Below, in pieces: positions 18,579 to 28,350 of a stretch of DNA of 64,000 nucleotides. A program made the position numbers and the translations under genes. Positions within the stretch are counted from its first letter, which is position 1. The number at the start of each line of letters is the position of its first letter. Under the pieces are notes generated by a model that saw only the letters and a program-made list of their open reading frames with translations, had not been told where the DNA came from and did not search any database. Location of the stretch: assembly GCA_938083195.1 (NCBI GenBank), contig CALKCK010000001.1:1-64000 (forward strand), read 5' to 3'. Source of the stretch: an uncultured Pirellulaceae bacterium. GTDB taxonomy: Bacteria > Planctomycetota > Planctomycetia > Pirellulales > Pirellulaceae.

Positions 18579-21500
18579 TTAAGAGCTCGTCCACTTTTGC
18601 AACTCTTCCATTATGTTTGGCGAAGCATCCGACGCCTCGAACCCAAAGTAATGTGCCTCAAGATTAGTGATGGTTGTCGCCAATTCACCTTTGCGATCGC
18701 TGCTGATTCTGTCCGAGTCGTAGATATCCTGCAACATAGAAATGGCAGCAAAAGGCGACATATCTTCAGCAAGGACTGTCTGGCGTTTCTGGGGTGATTC
18801 GGGAGTCCGCCTCCGGTACCCGATAACGCCCACTAGAATAGCGAGTCCAAAGGAAAGTATTCCAATCACAGCCCAAACGGTTTTTGCGGAACTACGCTTT
18901 CCATAGTTCGCATTTAAATCGATGGTGGCTTCCGCGATAGCAAGATCAGCATCATTGTACCTTTGAAAAATAAACTCATCGACTTCTACGTTCTGCTGCG
19001 GGAATGAAAATGTGGTTGGCTTTTCTGCCAATCCCGGTTTCGCTTCCAATGAAACTAACCAAGACCGATCAGAATTAATTGTTGGTTTCCGCGCCGTGGG
19101 ATCGAACTGAGAAACCGAAACTCCGTTATCTTGTATCTCAGAAATTTCAAAATCAGCTGGGGCAATAGAAACCAGTGATTCCAAATCGGGCACAAGCCCT
19201 TGAGCACTTGCCTTGACCTCCAAGACTAATTTGCCCTCTTCCGCTTGTCGCTCATCTAGAATTTGAGTGACAGACAACATTTGATTTGGCCTTGGCAAAG
19301 CGGAGGCAGATTCTACTGGTAGAACGGCGGACTCCACCGGTAAAATGGCATAGCCAGAGGTGTCTAGAAAATCCAAATCTAAATGAGCAGGTGGAATCTT
19401 GTCTACTTGCGGTCCCCTCGACTTCAACAAGATGTAAGCATACGGAGTAACACGCCAGCCAGGCTTCTTACCTGGAATCGATTGAACATCTGGTTTTTGA
19501 AATGTCACAGACATCACTTCAAACTGCTCAGAGAACGTTGCCCGAACCGACTCCTCAAATTTATCGCGGTAATCGTTCGTGGGCCGACCGTAATTATAGG
19601 AGAACGCAACGCTGCTATTCTGGTTTTGCAGGTACCTTCCAAATCCACCTGACTCTCTCTCGATTTCTTTGGTGTGCACTAGGTCAACATAAACTCCGAA
19701 CGGTTGATCAAACCCAACTCTTGCATCCCCATCAATCCGTGTTTCAAGACGAATTTCATTAACTAAGTCCTTGTAGTACTCATGCACCTTAATGGCTTCA
19801 CTGGCCTGTTTGTGATCTCCAACAACTGAGAGTCCAAGATCGAGGTATTTATGCTTGAGCTGCGGCTTGACACTACTCATTCGGTTAAAGAGCGAATTCG
19901 CAAACTGCGCCATATGAAATTCAGAGGCAGCCTTCGGCAAAGATAAAATTGCCTCGCGAATCAGAGGGGACTGAGTCGGATCGGTACGATTCTTATCCTC
20001 AATCAGCCCTAAATCACAGGCTCCTAGACTCGCATAAAACCACGAAGTGAATGGCGAATATTTGACATACTCACTGGGTTCCATCTGTTCAACTTGGTTT
20101 GCATACCGGCGAGCGGAAGCTTGAAAAGACGCCATCGCTTCTTTTCTTCGCGGCGAAAACTCGGCGCTATTTTTAATTCCAGCACGATAATTATTCTCAT
20201 CATGCAACAATTCCGCCTGCGTCCTGATCAACTGCCATGAATCTTGATCACGGGCAATCGCATTCTCCACAAGTTTCTGAGCTAAAAGATAGCCATCGAC
20301 AACTTCTTTTTCGATTTCTTTCTTTTTACGTTTGGTCTTTTTATCTTTCTGAACTTTTGCATCTCGCCACATCCCAGCAAGATTTCGTCGCATAGAAGAT
20401 GCCAACACGGCAATTGTTTCTGAATCAATCTCGTCGACTGGACCAAACACCTTCTCAATTTCGTCCAGCTCGTAAACCTCAGCAGTGCTATGACATGAAA
20501 CGAACGCATTAACGACCAATTTCTCGTCCAATTTATTTTGAATCAATTGATTCAAACGAATGACGAGGCCCGCCAATTCTTCTAGATTGCGATTCTGTTT
20601 TGACCGCGTCAAGGGAATGGACTCTGCACGACTTTCAAACCCATACATAAACATGTAACTGTTGGTTCGACGTCGGTCACTATTAGGATTGTGATTTCGA
20701 GTCCAAACGGAAATATATTCGTTGACTAACGACTCGGCTTTTTTCGGGTGGTTTTTTGCCAGTTTTTCTATATAGGGAAGCGCCAAATCCTCTTCGGAAA
20801 CTTTGAGGTACAGCTGGGCAAGGACCGAATCAAACTTGGGACGCAACGTTGGCCCGACCAACGCCAACCATTCTTCTGACGGTCGAATTTCAAGTAGGTC
20901 TCCAGTTCCGATGGTAGACAATCGTGTACTTCTTGAACGGGAAACCGAAGACGAATTAAGATAAAAAATATTCCCATACTGATCGCGTTGCATACTTGGG
21001 CCCATCGATGACGATTTATCGTCAGAATAAGAAATCTCCGCTTCTCGCAGCCAATTCACAGCTAAAAGTTCAAGCAATTTTTTCCATTGAGTCGCTTGTT
21101 CGGGAGAAGCGAGAAACAAGGCTTTGACGGCTTCATCCTGTAATTTCAATCGATCTAACCGGATCTCTGGATTACGAGGGCTTGTCTTGAGCGACATTGA
21201 TGTGTCAACACCGATTGCTCCAAGCACCTCCATCCCCACTTCTGGCTTTGCGACAAAACTGTCATTAAGCCACTTATTACCTAACTCATCTTTCACTTGT
21301 GACGATAATTTAACGGCGCGTCCCAAGGCTGCATTACGCTCAGTTTCGTCTACATCCTCAGCAGCCAGAATCGCTTGGGTCACATTCCATGCGCCCTCCA
21401 AATGTTCCGTTTTCTTCTCTTTGGAATAAAGAGCCAATTGATACTGTGAAAGTAAATTAAGCGCCTCGTGATCATTATCCTCCATCGCCAAAGCAAGCTC

Positions 21501-22379
21501 CGGCAAAAAGGCTCCAACCTCCATCGACAGACCTGCACTAAAAAGCAGTTTTGCACATTGTCGCTTACTAAATACAGCCGGAGTGTTTTCCAATTCCAAC
21601 TGCAAACGAGCAATCAGATCTTCCGACATATTCCCCCTGGTGAGGGTAGCGCGAAAGGCCGTGGCGAAAAAACTCAAGTACTCATCGGGGAGACCCGCAT
21701 CTTTCTTTCCATCAGGTTTCCTAGGCGCAATCGAGGCGATCGAAAACAAGTCATCAAACGTGAGGTATTGTGGTTGCAGTGCCCTTGGATCCACCTGCGA
21801 CCGAACGGCATTGCCCCCCTGAAAGGTCAAGGCATTGGAATTCGAAGCGGAAGTTAGAATCTGGCGGTAGACGACTTTGGCATTTTCATAAGGAATCGAA
21901 GAAAGAAAGTCTCCAACTTCATCCCAATTTCCAAGGGTAAAATTATTTTCAAGCTGTTTCACCGCAATTTTAAATCGAGCGTCGCTCGCGAGGAATGCAA
22001 GTCGAGGTGCGGGCGGCATGTCCAACTCCCCGCTTCCTTTTGTATCCTTGTACCAAGTTTCAAGAATGTTAGACGGCAGACGATTCAATTTCAATTTCGC
22101 CAAAGACTTTAGCCGGTTAGCATTCTCGGCTTTAGTTTTCCCCTCTACCACACTCGCGACACTTGCAGTCGAGCCTCGCTCTTCCACCGGCGGCAAAACC
22201 TGAACAAAACCTGGGTCTTGAACGGGCGCTCCTTTCACTAAGGGCGCTGCTTTCACTGAAGGCACTAATCGAAAGGACTTTTTTGTCTGAGCATTCAAAA
22301 ATGAATTTGCCGGCAAAGCCAACATCAGGATCGTGAAAACAAACGTGGCGTTCCCGAGCCAAAGTTTCGTATGATGCAT
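18579..22379 (-). CDS. Very large secreted, C-terminally anchored protein of unknown function
   Basis: The 1266-residue protein has a Sec signal peptide (about 1-30) and, after roughly 1150 extracytoplasmic residues, one membrane helix (about 1166-1187, TVWAVIGILSFGLAILVG), then a cytoplasmic tail of about 79 residues. The N-terminal two thirds are helical and TPR-like; the part before the helix is beta-rich. A direct duplication of LPVESA lies in that region (DNA 19311-19345). Topology resembles the aerotolerance-type BatD proteins, large exposed regions followed by a single helix, but I found no diagnostic motif. It follows a TPR gene and lies upstream of csrA. No function is claimed. Confidence 0.75.
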   Translation of the reverse strand: MHHTKLWLGNATFVFTILMLALPANSFLNAQTKKSFRLVPSVKAAPLVKGAPVQDPGFVQVLPPVEERGSTASVASVVEGKTKAENANRLKSLAKLKLNRLPSNILETWYKDTKGSGELDMPPAPRLAFLASDARFKIAVKQLENNFTLGNWDEVGDFLSSIPYENAKVVYRQILTSASNSNALTFQGGNAVRSQVDPRALQPQYLTFDDLFSIASIAPRKPDGKKDAGLPDEYLSFFATAFRATLTRGNMSEDLIARLQLELENTPAVFSKRQCAKLLFSAGLSMEVGAFLPELALAMEDNDHEALNLLSQYQLALYSKEKKTEHLEGAWNVTQAILAAEDVDETERNAALGRAVKLSSQVKDELGNKWLNDSFVAKPEVGMEVLGAIGVDTSMSLKTSPRNPEIRLDRLKLQDEAVKALFLASPEQATQWKKLLELLAVNWLREAEISYSDDKSSSMGPSMQRDQYGNIFYLNSSSVSRSRSTRLSTIGTGDLLEIRPSEEWLALVGPTLRPKFDSVLAQLYLKVSEEDLALPYIEKLAKNHPKKAESLVNEYISVWTRNHNPNSDRRRTNSYMFMYGFESRAESIPLTRSKQNRNLEELAGLVIRLNQLIQNKLDEKLVVNAFVSCHSTAEVYELDEIEKVFGPVDEIDSETIAVLASSMRRNLAGMWRDAKVQKDKKTKRKKKEIEKEVVDGYLLAQKLVENAIARDQDSWQLIRTQAELLHDENNYRAGIKNSAEFSPRRKEAMASFQASARRYANQVEQMEPSEYVKYSPFTSWFYASLGACDLGLIEDKNRTDPTQSPLIREAILSLPKAASEFHMAQFANSLFNRMSSVKPQLKHKYLDLGLSVVGDHKQASEAIKVHEYYKDLVNEIRLETRIDGDARVGFDQPFGVYVDLVHTKEIERESGGFGRYLQNQNSSVAFSYNYGRPTNDYRDKFEESVRATFSEQFEVMSVTFQKPDVQSIPGKKPGWRVTPYAYILLKSRGPQVDKIPPAHLDLDFLDTSGYAILPVESAVLPVESASALPRPNQMLSVTQILDERQAEEGKLVLEVKASAQGLVPDLESLVSIAPADFEISEIQDNGVSVSQFDPTARKPTINSDRSWLVSLEAKPGLAEKPTTFSFPQQNVEVDEFIFQRYNDADLAIAEATIDLNANYGKRSSAKTVWAVIGILSFGLAILVGVIGYRRRTPESPQKRQTVLAEDMSPFAAISMLQDIYDSDRISSDRKGELATTITNLEAHYFGFEASDASPNIMEELQKWTSS

Positions 22380-22670
22380 AAATTTCTTCGCGTGAAGGCC
22401 TGATAAATTCGATTGTCGACTTCTGAGCCACGGGTAGCTCTGGCTAATATTTATTCTAGCTCAATTGGGTCCAAAAGCCTAACCACTGAGCATGAATTAA
22501 CAAACATCGCATGAATTTTGACTGTTAAAAATCAGACCGTATCTTTCTATTCCAGGCAGATCAATCACCCCAAAACTTTCCGTCCCCAAGAGGAAGCAAC
22601 CAACAAAAAAAATACCATGCAAACGAATGCATGGTATTTGATATTTTGCTTGGAGGCTGAAACTAAGGTT
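22380..22670. other. Intergenic region with a terminator
   Basis: This region upstream of the 1266-residue gene contains the strong leftward terminator at 22604-22639. No further gene is seen. Confidence 0.45.
22604..22639 (-). terminator. Rho-independent terminator (minus strand)
   Basis: A perfect 12-bp stem (22610-22621 with 22628-22639) with a 6-nt loop is followed, on the minus strand, by eight T. It ends the transcript of the TPR gene at 22782-23375. It lies 31 nt beyond the TAG at 22671 that closes an in-frame tail, but 142 nt beyond the first TGA. Confidence 0.92.
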
Positions 22671-22781
22671 CTAACTTCCAGATCCATCAGCAGGGATTCC
22701 TGCACTTGCTCCACGAGCATCTTTTTTCTTTTTACCAGGCTGACCAACGCGACCGCGTTTGGATGATGAATTTCAGCCAGC

Positions 22782-23375
22782 TCATTGGCTAGGCAGAGGC
22801 AATCCCTGCAATTCACCTATATCCATTCGTGCTAACTTGACAGAAGATTCAAGATCCGACTTCCTCTTTAAAACGGCTTCGGTATCCAAACCACTTTCTG
22901 ACTGTTCGGCAAGCAACCGATAAATCTGTTGAGAAGATGTAATCTCTGGCTCCCAAGTTTCTTGGGGTCGCCCCTCCAATCTCATCAACCAAGTAATGTA
23001 AAACTGAGAATTTGCAAGTGCGACTCGAGATGCCGTTAACGTCTGAGGATCACTCGCGGGGTCATCCATCAATTCCTGAACGAGCACTTTGAGATCTTCA
23101 TTCGCCTGAGGCAAACCACTGTTGTGAATTTCGCATTTGGCAAGCTCAAGTCTTGTTTTCCGCTGCGTCGCCAAATCATCCTCAGGCAATAAGTCTAAGG
23201 CTTCCTTGTAATCTTCAATTGCTTTAGGCCACTGCTCTTCCGCAACCCAATTATCCGCTTGAACCAACAATTGAGCCGCGCGATCACTTTTCAGATCACC
23301 CTGCCCTGGCCCTAAGTGGTAGGCGAGCGCACCGACCGGGATTAACATCCATACGACAAACAATAATGTTCTCAT
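22782..23375 (-). CDS. Secreted TPR-like protein of unknown function
   Basis: The 197-residue product has a signal peptide or N-terminal helix (MRTLLFVVWMLIPVGALA) followed by a TPR-like helical region around 33-75 containing ADNWVAEEQWPKAIEDYKEAL. The ATG at 23375 has a clear GAGGAA ribosome-binding site. The gene ends in a TGA after PLPSQ, but the same frame continues past a second TGA for about 34 more Lys/Gly/Ser-rich codons before a TAG at 22671 (see findings). It resembles small TPR proteins found near aerotolerance-like genes in planctomycetes. The function is unknown. Confidence 0.7.
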   Translation of the reverse strand: MRTLLFVVWMLIPVGALAYHLGPGQGDLKSDRAAQLLVQADNWVAEEQWPKAIEDYKEALDLLPEDDLATQRKTRLELAKCEIHNSGLPQANEDLKVLVQELMDDPASDPQTLTASRVALANSQFYITWLMRLEGRPQETWEPEITSSQQIYRLLAEQSESGLDTEAVLKRKSDLESSVKLARMDIGELQGLPLPSQ

Positions 23376-23569
23376 TCGTTTCCTCAGAATCTTTGCATTG
23401 TGCTTGATTCGTTCGGCAGCAGACCCGAACTGAACTCAATCGTACACCAAAAACGCCAAAATGCGAAATGCAACCCTCAAAATGGCTAACTCCACCGAGC
23501 GTGTTCATCATCTCCATCGCTCACCCCAGCGGGCAAACAACAAAATCAGGCCCTTTAACTCGACCAAGA

Positions 23570-23595
23570 ATTCCCGGATTAGATTCCCGGATTAG
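23570..23595. repeat. Tandem 13-bp duplication
   Basis: Two perfect copies of ATTCCCGGATTAG lie back to back just after the end of the LptE-like gene and upstream of the TPR gene. Confidence 0.9.
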
Positions 23596-23621
23596 AAAGC
23601 TAGTTAGTCATTAGTTACGCT

Positions 23622-24191
23622 TTACCACGGTGTCTGCATTTGACTGATAAGGTCTCGCGCCGCCTGCTCAATGACGCGTTGCTGTGCCGTCGCCATTGAT
23701 TGGCCTCCCTCCGGAATGAATTCAGCATCCCTTGAGATAACGACACTTTGCAGCTGCATCAACGGGACTCCCGCCCGATCCACCCAATCTACCTCAACCC
23801 GCCAAGCGACCCTCAACGTTCTTGGCTCGTCATATAGATTTTCAGCAACGGCGCGTTTAGTCTCAGCGATAATTCGCCCGCGAACAAAGCTATCTGCAAT
23901 TTGGGGATCTGTGATCACCAACGGAGTGTTTAGTTCGATATCTTTGATGACAGCTTCGGTCAATCGTTGGCCGAGATACCGCCGAGCAGAATCCGATTCG
24001 AAGATCATCACATGGACGGTACGAATATCACTTCGATAGAGATACTGATTGCCGAGGTGGTAACTCGCACAGCCAGCACACGAAAATCCGGCAATTACAA
24101 ATAGCAAACCCAACAACGCACGGCGGGCGGCGATCTTTTTTTGGTCGCCGCCTGTGCTGACTTTGGGTGCTTTTATTACCATGCCTGACAT
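23622..24191 (-). CDS. LptE-like lipoprotein
   Basis: The 189-residue protein (start taken at ATG 24191, with 24182 also possible) has a hydrophobic segment ending in the lipobox FSCAG-C, so the cysteine near residue 40 is probably lipidated. The mature sequence continues with SYHLGNQYLYRSDIRTVHV, then a segment RRYLGQRLTEAVIKDIELN, which resembles LptE/RlpB, the lipoprotein partner of LptD in lipopolysaccharide transport. The resemblance is moderate. Its neighbours, a BamD-like lipoprotein and recO upstream, support an outer-membrane biogenesis role, which is inferred. Confidence 0.65.
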   Translation of the reverse strand: MSGMVIKAPKVSTGGDQKKIAARRALLGLLFVIAGFSCAGCASYHLGNQYLYRSDIRTVHVMIFESDSARRYLGQRLTEAVIKDIELNTPLVITDPQIADSFVRGRIIAETKRAVAENLYDEPRTLRVAWRVEVDWVDRAGVPLMQLQSVVISRDAEFIPEGGQSMATAQQRVIEQAARDLISQMQTPW

Positions 24192-24313
24192 CCGTGTCTC
24201 TTTTTCCAATTAATGTTATCCTAAAACGGCCTCAGCAATTCCCGCTATCTTCAATAGACCCATTCGGGTTAAGCGAGGTTCAAGAATAGTCAACGCATTC
24301 TTGAGACGAGTAT

Positions 24314-25579
24314 CTACTTAAATATGGTTTCGTTGTCACCGCTATTGATCAAAGGCTTTGCTACTTCCGGATTTGGAAAAATATCAACAAGCCATTTCAT
24401 GGATTGATCAGGAGTCGGGGGAAGCTCGGCAACGCGTTCAATTTCCTTATTGATTTCCTCAACAACTTCTTGGTTTTGATATCGATTTGCGATTTTTTCT
24501 AGATACTGCTTATAAGCTCGATTTTGACCACGTTTCTTATAAAACATCGCGTCCGACAAATCGCGTTCTGCTGTTTGTTTTTGAATTTTCGCAGCCTGCT
24601 CTTCGAGATATGCCAGTTCCTTTTCCGACTCTCTCGGGAAGACCCGGACAATGTTCTTGAGTAGATCGTCCGCCTTCTCCAGCGGCTTGTCGTCATACTC
24701 TTTTCCCTGATACGCCTGCAGCCAAGCCTCCAGTTCCAACATGTGTGCGGCAAACTGGTGCTTACTACCTGGATAGTTTTTTCTCAAATCCTCGAACGCA
24801 TCCGCGGCATCCAAATATTTCTTGCTCTTCAAAAACGATTTCCCCAGCGCGAATGCTGCGTCATCCGCAAACTGGCCAGTTGGATCGTCGATCCTAATCC
24901 GGTTCAACACGCGTTGGCCTTCATTGACCAATCCCGACTTTGGGCGTTTGGCGTCAATGAGATTCGGTAACACTGTTGCATCGGCAAGCTCCAGCCAGTA
25001 GACGGCAATCGAATATCGTCGCAGTTCCGCTTGATCGATGTGACGAGTTCCTCCGTAGGCCGCTATCAGTTTCTCGAACTCTCGATTGGCCTGAACGTAA
25101 CGATCGGCAAAGAAATAAGATTCACCGGCAAAATAAAACGAATCTTCCTCAATATCTGAATCAACCCCAGTCGAAGCGGCTAACCGGAATAGCCTGGCCG
25201 CTTCAGCAAAGTCATCTTGGAATTCCGTGCCTTCAGGATCCGCATCCATTTTCGCAATGGCTGAATTGTAGAGCGTCTTAGCCTCAAGAAAGTACTTCTC
25301 AGACATCTCAGGATCTACACCACCCATCCTTGCCTCAAGCGTTGTTAAAATCTGACTTGGCGAGAGATCATCCAGCACAATCCGATCGGAATTCCTTGCT
25401 CCCAAAGGGTCAAGAATTTCGTCGGCTCCAGGCTTAAACCTATCTTCTCGTTCCTTGTCGTAAGTCGATTCTTTACCTTTGGACAAGAACGAAGACATAC
25501 CGCCCGGATTAAATACCTTGCAACCTGACATTGAAAATATCAGCAAGATGCTAGTCAATAATGAAAACCACAATCTCAT
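24314..25579 (-). CDS. BamD-like TPR lipoprotein
   Basis: The 421-residue protein starts with an N-terminal signal ending in the lipobox SMSG-C (cysteine at about residue 20). TPR-like repeats occupy the middle, for example the segment DFAEAARLFRLAASTGVD near 125 and RYVQANREFEKLIAAYGGTRHIDQAE near 160. BamD is the essential lipoprotein that delivers outer-membrane proteins to BamA. This protein is longer than the E. coli version and carries additional repeats, so the equivalence is inferred. It starts 35 nt after recO on the same strand and is followed by an LptE-like gene, forming a likely operon. Confidence 0.7.
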   Translation of the reverse strand: MRLWFSLLTSILLIFSMSGCKVFNPGGMSSFLSKGKESTYDKEREDRFKPGADEILDPLGARNSDRIVLDDLSPSQILTTLEARMGGVDPEMSEKYFLEAKTLYNSAIAKMDADPEGTEFQDDFAEAARLFRLAASTGVDSDIEEDSFYFAGESYFFADRYVQANREFEKLIAAYGGTRHIDQAELRRYSIAVYWLELADATVLPNLIDAKRPKSGLVNEGQRVLNRIRIDDPTGQFADDAAFALGKSFLKSKKYLDAADAFEDLRKNYPGSKHQFAAHMLELEAWLQAYQGKEYDDKPLEKADDLLKNIVRVFPRESEKELAYLEEQAAKIQKQTAERDLSDAMFYKKRGQNRAYKQYLEKIANRYQNQEVVEEINKEIERVAELPPTPDQSMKWLVDIFPNPEVAKPLINSGDNETIFK

Positions 25580-25613
25580 GCCCGACTTCCTTGTCGACGT
25601 GAAAACGTCAAAT

Positions 25614-26531
25614 TTATAAATTTCCCAAAAACTTGTAGAGCTTCGGTTGAAACCCCAGTAAGTGAGTGATGTACTTGTGAATCAAACGCCTTACTTCTTT
25701 CAAACAACGATCTGGCTCCATGCCTGCCGCGTCTGCATCCACCAACTCTTTATTCTCTAACTCGGGATTCCAAACCGTTGCTCCGGATAAAGACTCCCGT
25801 CCTTCCAATTCTCGTTGCGAATTTTGATTGTCATTCGCGTTAAACAATTCTTGTCGTTGTCCATTCCAGTTATCTGAATTCCGCGATTGTTCCCCAATCT
25901 GGCCGCCCACCATTTCCAGTAAAAACTGTAAACCGTCTGGACTTAAGCTAACAATGTTTGATTCCCCCCCCCGGCAAGAACCACATAAAATACCCCCCGC
26001 GTTTAAGCCAAAACTTACCCTCGCGATCGTCGTTTTTTCGCGTCCACAGCTTACACATTTCGTAAGCATTGGAAGATGCCCAAGAATTTCAAGCATTTTC
26101 AGTTCATAATTTAATAACGTAAAGCCAACCTCTTCCTCGGTAATCTCAGTCGAATCAATTTGTTCAATCACCTGATTCGACAACTCAAATAGCTCTGGGT
26201 GGGGATCGCCGTCATCCGTTAAGGAATTGAGCAATTCAATAATGTAATAACCAGCATATAAGCGATCTAAGCTGCGAGTAGCGCTACGAAATCGCCGCTC
26301 TAATTTGGCCTCTGTCAACAATCCCATTGCGTCTGGATTTTTGTTGAGGAACACTATTCGACACAACGCTAGGACGTCAAGAGCAGCCTCAAATGGACTT
26401 TTCGGACGACGGGCGCCTTTTGCCATTGTCGTTACTTTGCCAAAATCTCGAGTGAACATAGTGACGATGCAACTGGTTTCACTAAACGGAATTACCCGAA
26501 GCACTATTCCCGTGGTTTTTTCTGCCGCCAT
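25614..26531 (-). CDS. recO: DNA repair protein RecO
   Basis: RecO helps RecR load RecA at single-strand gaps. The 305-residue protein begins MAAEKTTGIVLRVIPFSETSC, the N-terminal OB fold, with the basic run KGARRPKS. A zinc motif follows in the C-terminal half, with CVSC and CGSC pairs about 30 residues apart (near 186 and 219). The C-terminal extension between about 230 and 270 is low in similarity and rich in Asn/Glu. ATG 26531 is preferred to a TTG at 26570. It is first in a run with the BamD-like and LptE-like genes. Confidence 0.9.
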   Translation of the reverse strand: MAAEKTTGIVLRVIPFSETSCIVTMFTRDFGKVTTMAKGARRPKSPFEAALDVLALCRIVFLNKNPDAMGLLTEAKLERRFRSATRSLDRLYAGYYIIELLNSLTDDGDPHPELFELSNQVIEQIDSTEITEEEVGFTLLNYELKMLEILGHLPMLTKCVSCGREKTTIARVSFGLNAGGILCGSCRGGESNIVSLSPDGLQFLLEMVGGQIGEQSRNSDNWNGQRQELFNANDNQNSQRELEGRESLSGATVWNPELENKELVDADAAGMEPDRCLKEVRRLIHKYITHLLGFQPKLYKFLGNL

Positions 26532-26911
26532 ATCTAATCTGTGTCCGGATTTACGGAATTTCTCTGCCAAAGTTCAACAAATGTACCACAAAACTGCCCC
26601 CTCTAAGGCGATAGCAAGCGAATCCAACCAACGTGCCCGCTAGCACTATTATTCTCAGCCTTCCAACGATAACGAGGCGAGGATCACCGCGGGGTGTTGC
26701 CAAATCCCCTTGGTTATTTAACCTATCTGCTCGGATTTCTTTGAGTCTCCTTCAGGACCTCGCGTTCTTCGGACTGGGTAATTGCTCGGTTATTAACTTT
26801 GAGACCCGCCCTGCCAAATATCTATCCGCTGGATTCACGCAAATAGACGACACCCCCCAACAACTTGGTAAGACATTTTCAATCGTTGACTCGTCTTCGA
26901 ATCTGCGTCCG

Positions 26912-28273
26912 ATGATGCGCATGGCAATCCCCGCCCTAGCCGAGGAAACTTTGGTTTTGATGGTAACTTGGACCGATTGGCTGCTTGCCAGTCGCTATTT
27001 TGCCGAAGACGGAGATGCGACCAAAGCAGCGATGGGGTTAATGGCCTATTTGATGTGGTTAATTCCAAGCATGTTTTCGGTAGTCGCGATCGGAGCAACT
27101 GCACTGATCGCTCGATGGGTGGGGGCTGGCGATTTTGAGGCCGCTAAAAAGGTGGCGAACCAAGCTTATCTGGTGGCAAGTATCGTCTCACTCTCACTGA
27201 TGGCGCTAACTGCGTTCTTTGGTCAAGAATTTATTGCATTAATGCAACTCAAGGATGATTCGGCTGACTTCGCCATTCGCTACCTCAACATCGTCACCCC
27301 ACTGATTCCGCTAATCATGTGCTCCCAAATCGGAGCCGCCTGTCTTCGCGGAGCGGGAGACACGACCACCGGTTTCTTGGTTAAAATAGTTGTCGTGATT
27401 GTCAACATTCTTGTCAGCACCTTGCTCGTCACGGGCTGGGGAATATTTCCTCAATTTGGCTGGGAGGGGATCGCAATTGGAACGGCCACGGGGTACGCAA
27501 TAGGCGGGTCAATCATTCTTGGGACCTTGATTGTCGGACGCGCCGGATTACAACTTCGCTTTAAATCGCTCAAACCAGATTGGAATATTCTTTCCAAGAT
27601 GTTTCGAATTGGCCTTCCGGGTGGATTTGATATCGGCACCCTTCTGTTTAGCCAATTACTATTCTTAGGGCTAATCAATAGCCTTGGAAAAGCGTCCGCT
27701 GCTGCCCACGGGTTAGCGGTTCAAATCGAAGCCTGTGCATTCCTGCCCGGCGCCGCCTTTCAAATCGCTGCAGCAACCATGGCAGGCCAATTCCTCGGTG
27801 CAAAATCACCAGATCGGGCAACCAAGAGCGTTCTTCTTTGTCTTTATATTGGCGGTGCGATCATGTGCCTTGGCGGAATCTGCATGTATTTTTTCGGTAT
27901 TCAAATAGCGACCTTTTTTACTGGTGACTCCACCGATCCAACCACCGTCAGCGTTGCCTCACTGCTTAAGATTGTCGCCTTTGCCCTGCCGAGCCTCGCC
28001 ATTGTGATGGTCCTCACCGGCGGTTTTCGAGGAGCCGGCGATACTTTTTGGCCCTTTATCTTCACAGCTGTAGGCTTCTTTTTAATCAGAATTCCTTTGG
28101 CGATTTTCCTTGCCTTCGGACTTTTTGAGATCCCGTACACTGGAATTACAATTCAGGGGCTCGACTGGGGCGTGGCGGGGGCCTGGTATGCGATGGTCGC
28201 CGACCTAATCGTACGTAGCGTTCTTGTCAGTTGCCGATTCGGCAGCGGAAAATGGTTAGATATCAAAATCTAA
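26912..28273 (+). CDS. MATE-family multidrug/solute efflux transporter
   Basis: This 453-residue polytopic protein has 12 predicted transmembrane helices and the MATE pattern, with Na+ or H+ driven export inferred for the family. The first conserved segment MRMAIPALAEETLVLMVTWTDWLLA begins at the ATG pair at 26912-26920. The frame is open upstream to a GTG at 26633 and a TTG at 26741, but the extra residues do not resemble a MATE N-terminus, so the 26912 start is used with low confidence in the exact codon. Internal repeats RGAGDT (near 153) and RGAGDTFWPF (near 377) mark the two bundles. Confidence 0.88.
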   Translation: MMRMAIPALAEETLVLMVTWTDWLLASRYFAEDGDATKAAMGLMAYLMWLIPSMFSVVAIGATALIARWVGAGDFEAAKKVANQAYLVASIVSLSLMALTAFFGQEFIALMQLKDDSADFAIRYLNIVTPLIPLIMCSQIGAACLRGAGDTTTGFLVKIVVVIVNILVSTLLVTGWGIFPQFGWEGIAIGTATGYAIGGSIILGTLIVGRAGLQLRFKSLKPDWNILSKMFRIGLPGGFDIGTLLFSQLLFLGLINSLGKASAAAHGLAVQIEACAFLPGAAFQIAAATMAGQFLGAKSPDRATKSVLLCLYIGGAIMCLGGICMYFFGIQIATFFTGDSTDPTTVSVASLLKIVAFALPSLAIVMVLTGGFRGAGDTFWPFIFTAVGFFLIRIPLAIFLAFGLFEIPYTGITIQGLDWGVAGAWYAMVADLIVRSVLVSCRFGSGKWLDIKI

Positions 28274-28326
28274 TCCCACTTGCTCCCGTGTCCGTAACGG
28301 CAACCGCTTCGTCAAAAACGACTTCC

Positions 28327-28350
28327 CCTCACACTAGTCCTCACACTAGT
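28327..28350. repeat. Tandem 12-bp duplication at a stop codon
   Basis: Two perfect copies of CCTCACACTAGT lie back to back. The stop codon of the phosphatase gene on the minus strand falls inside the second copy. Confidence 0.9.

Noticed and set aside
22565..22816. 83-codon minus-strand frame across the terminator region
   Set aside because: It overlaps the TPR gene and the terminator and resembles no protein; the other frame explains the DNA better.
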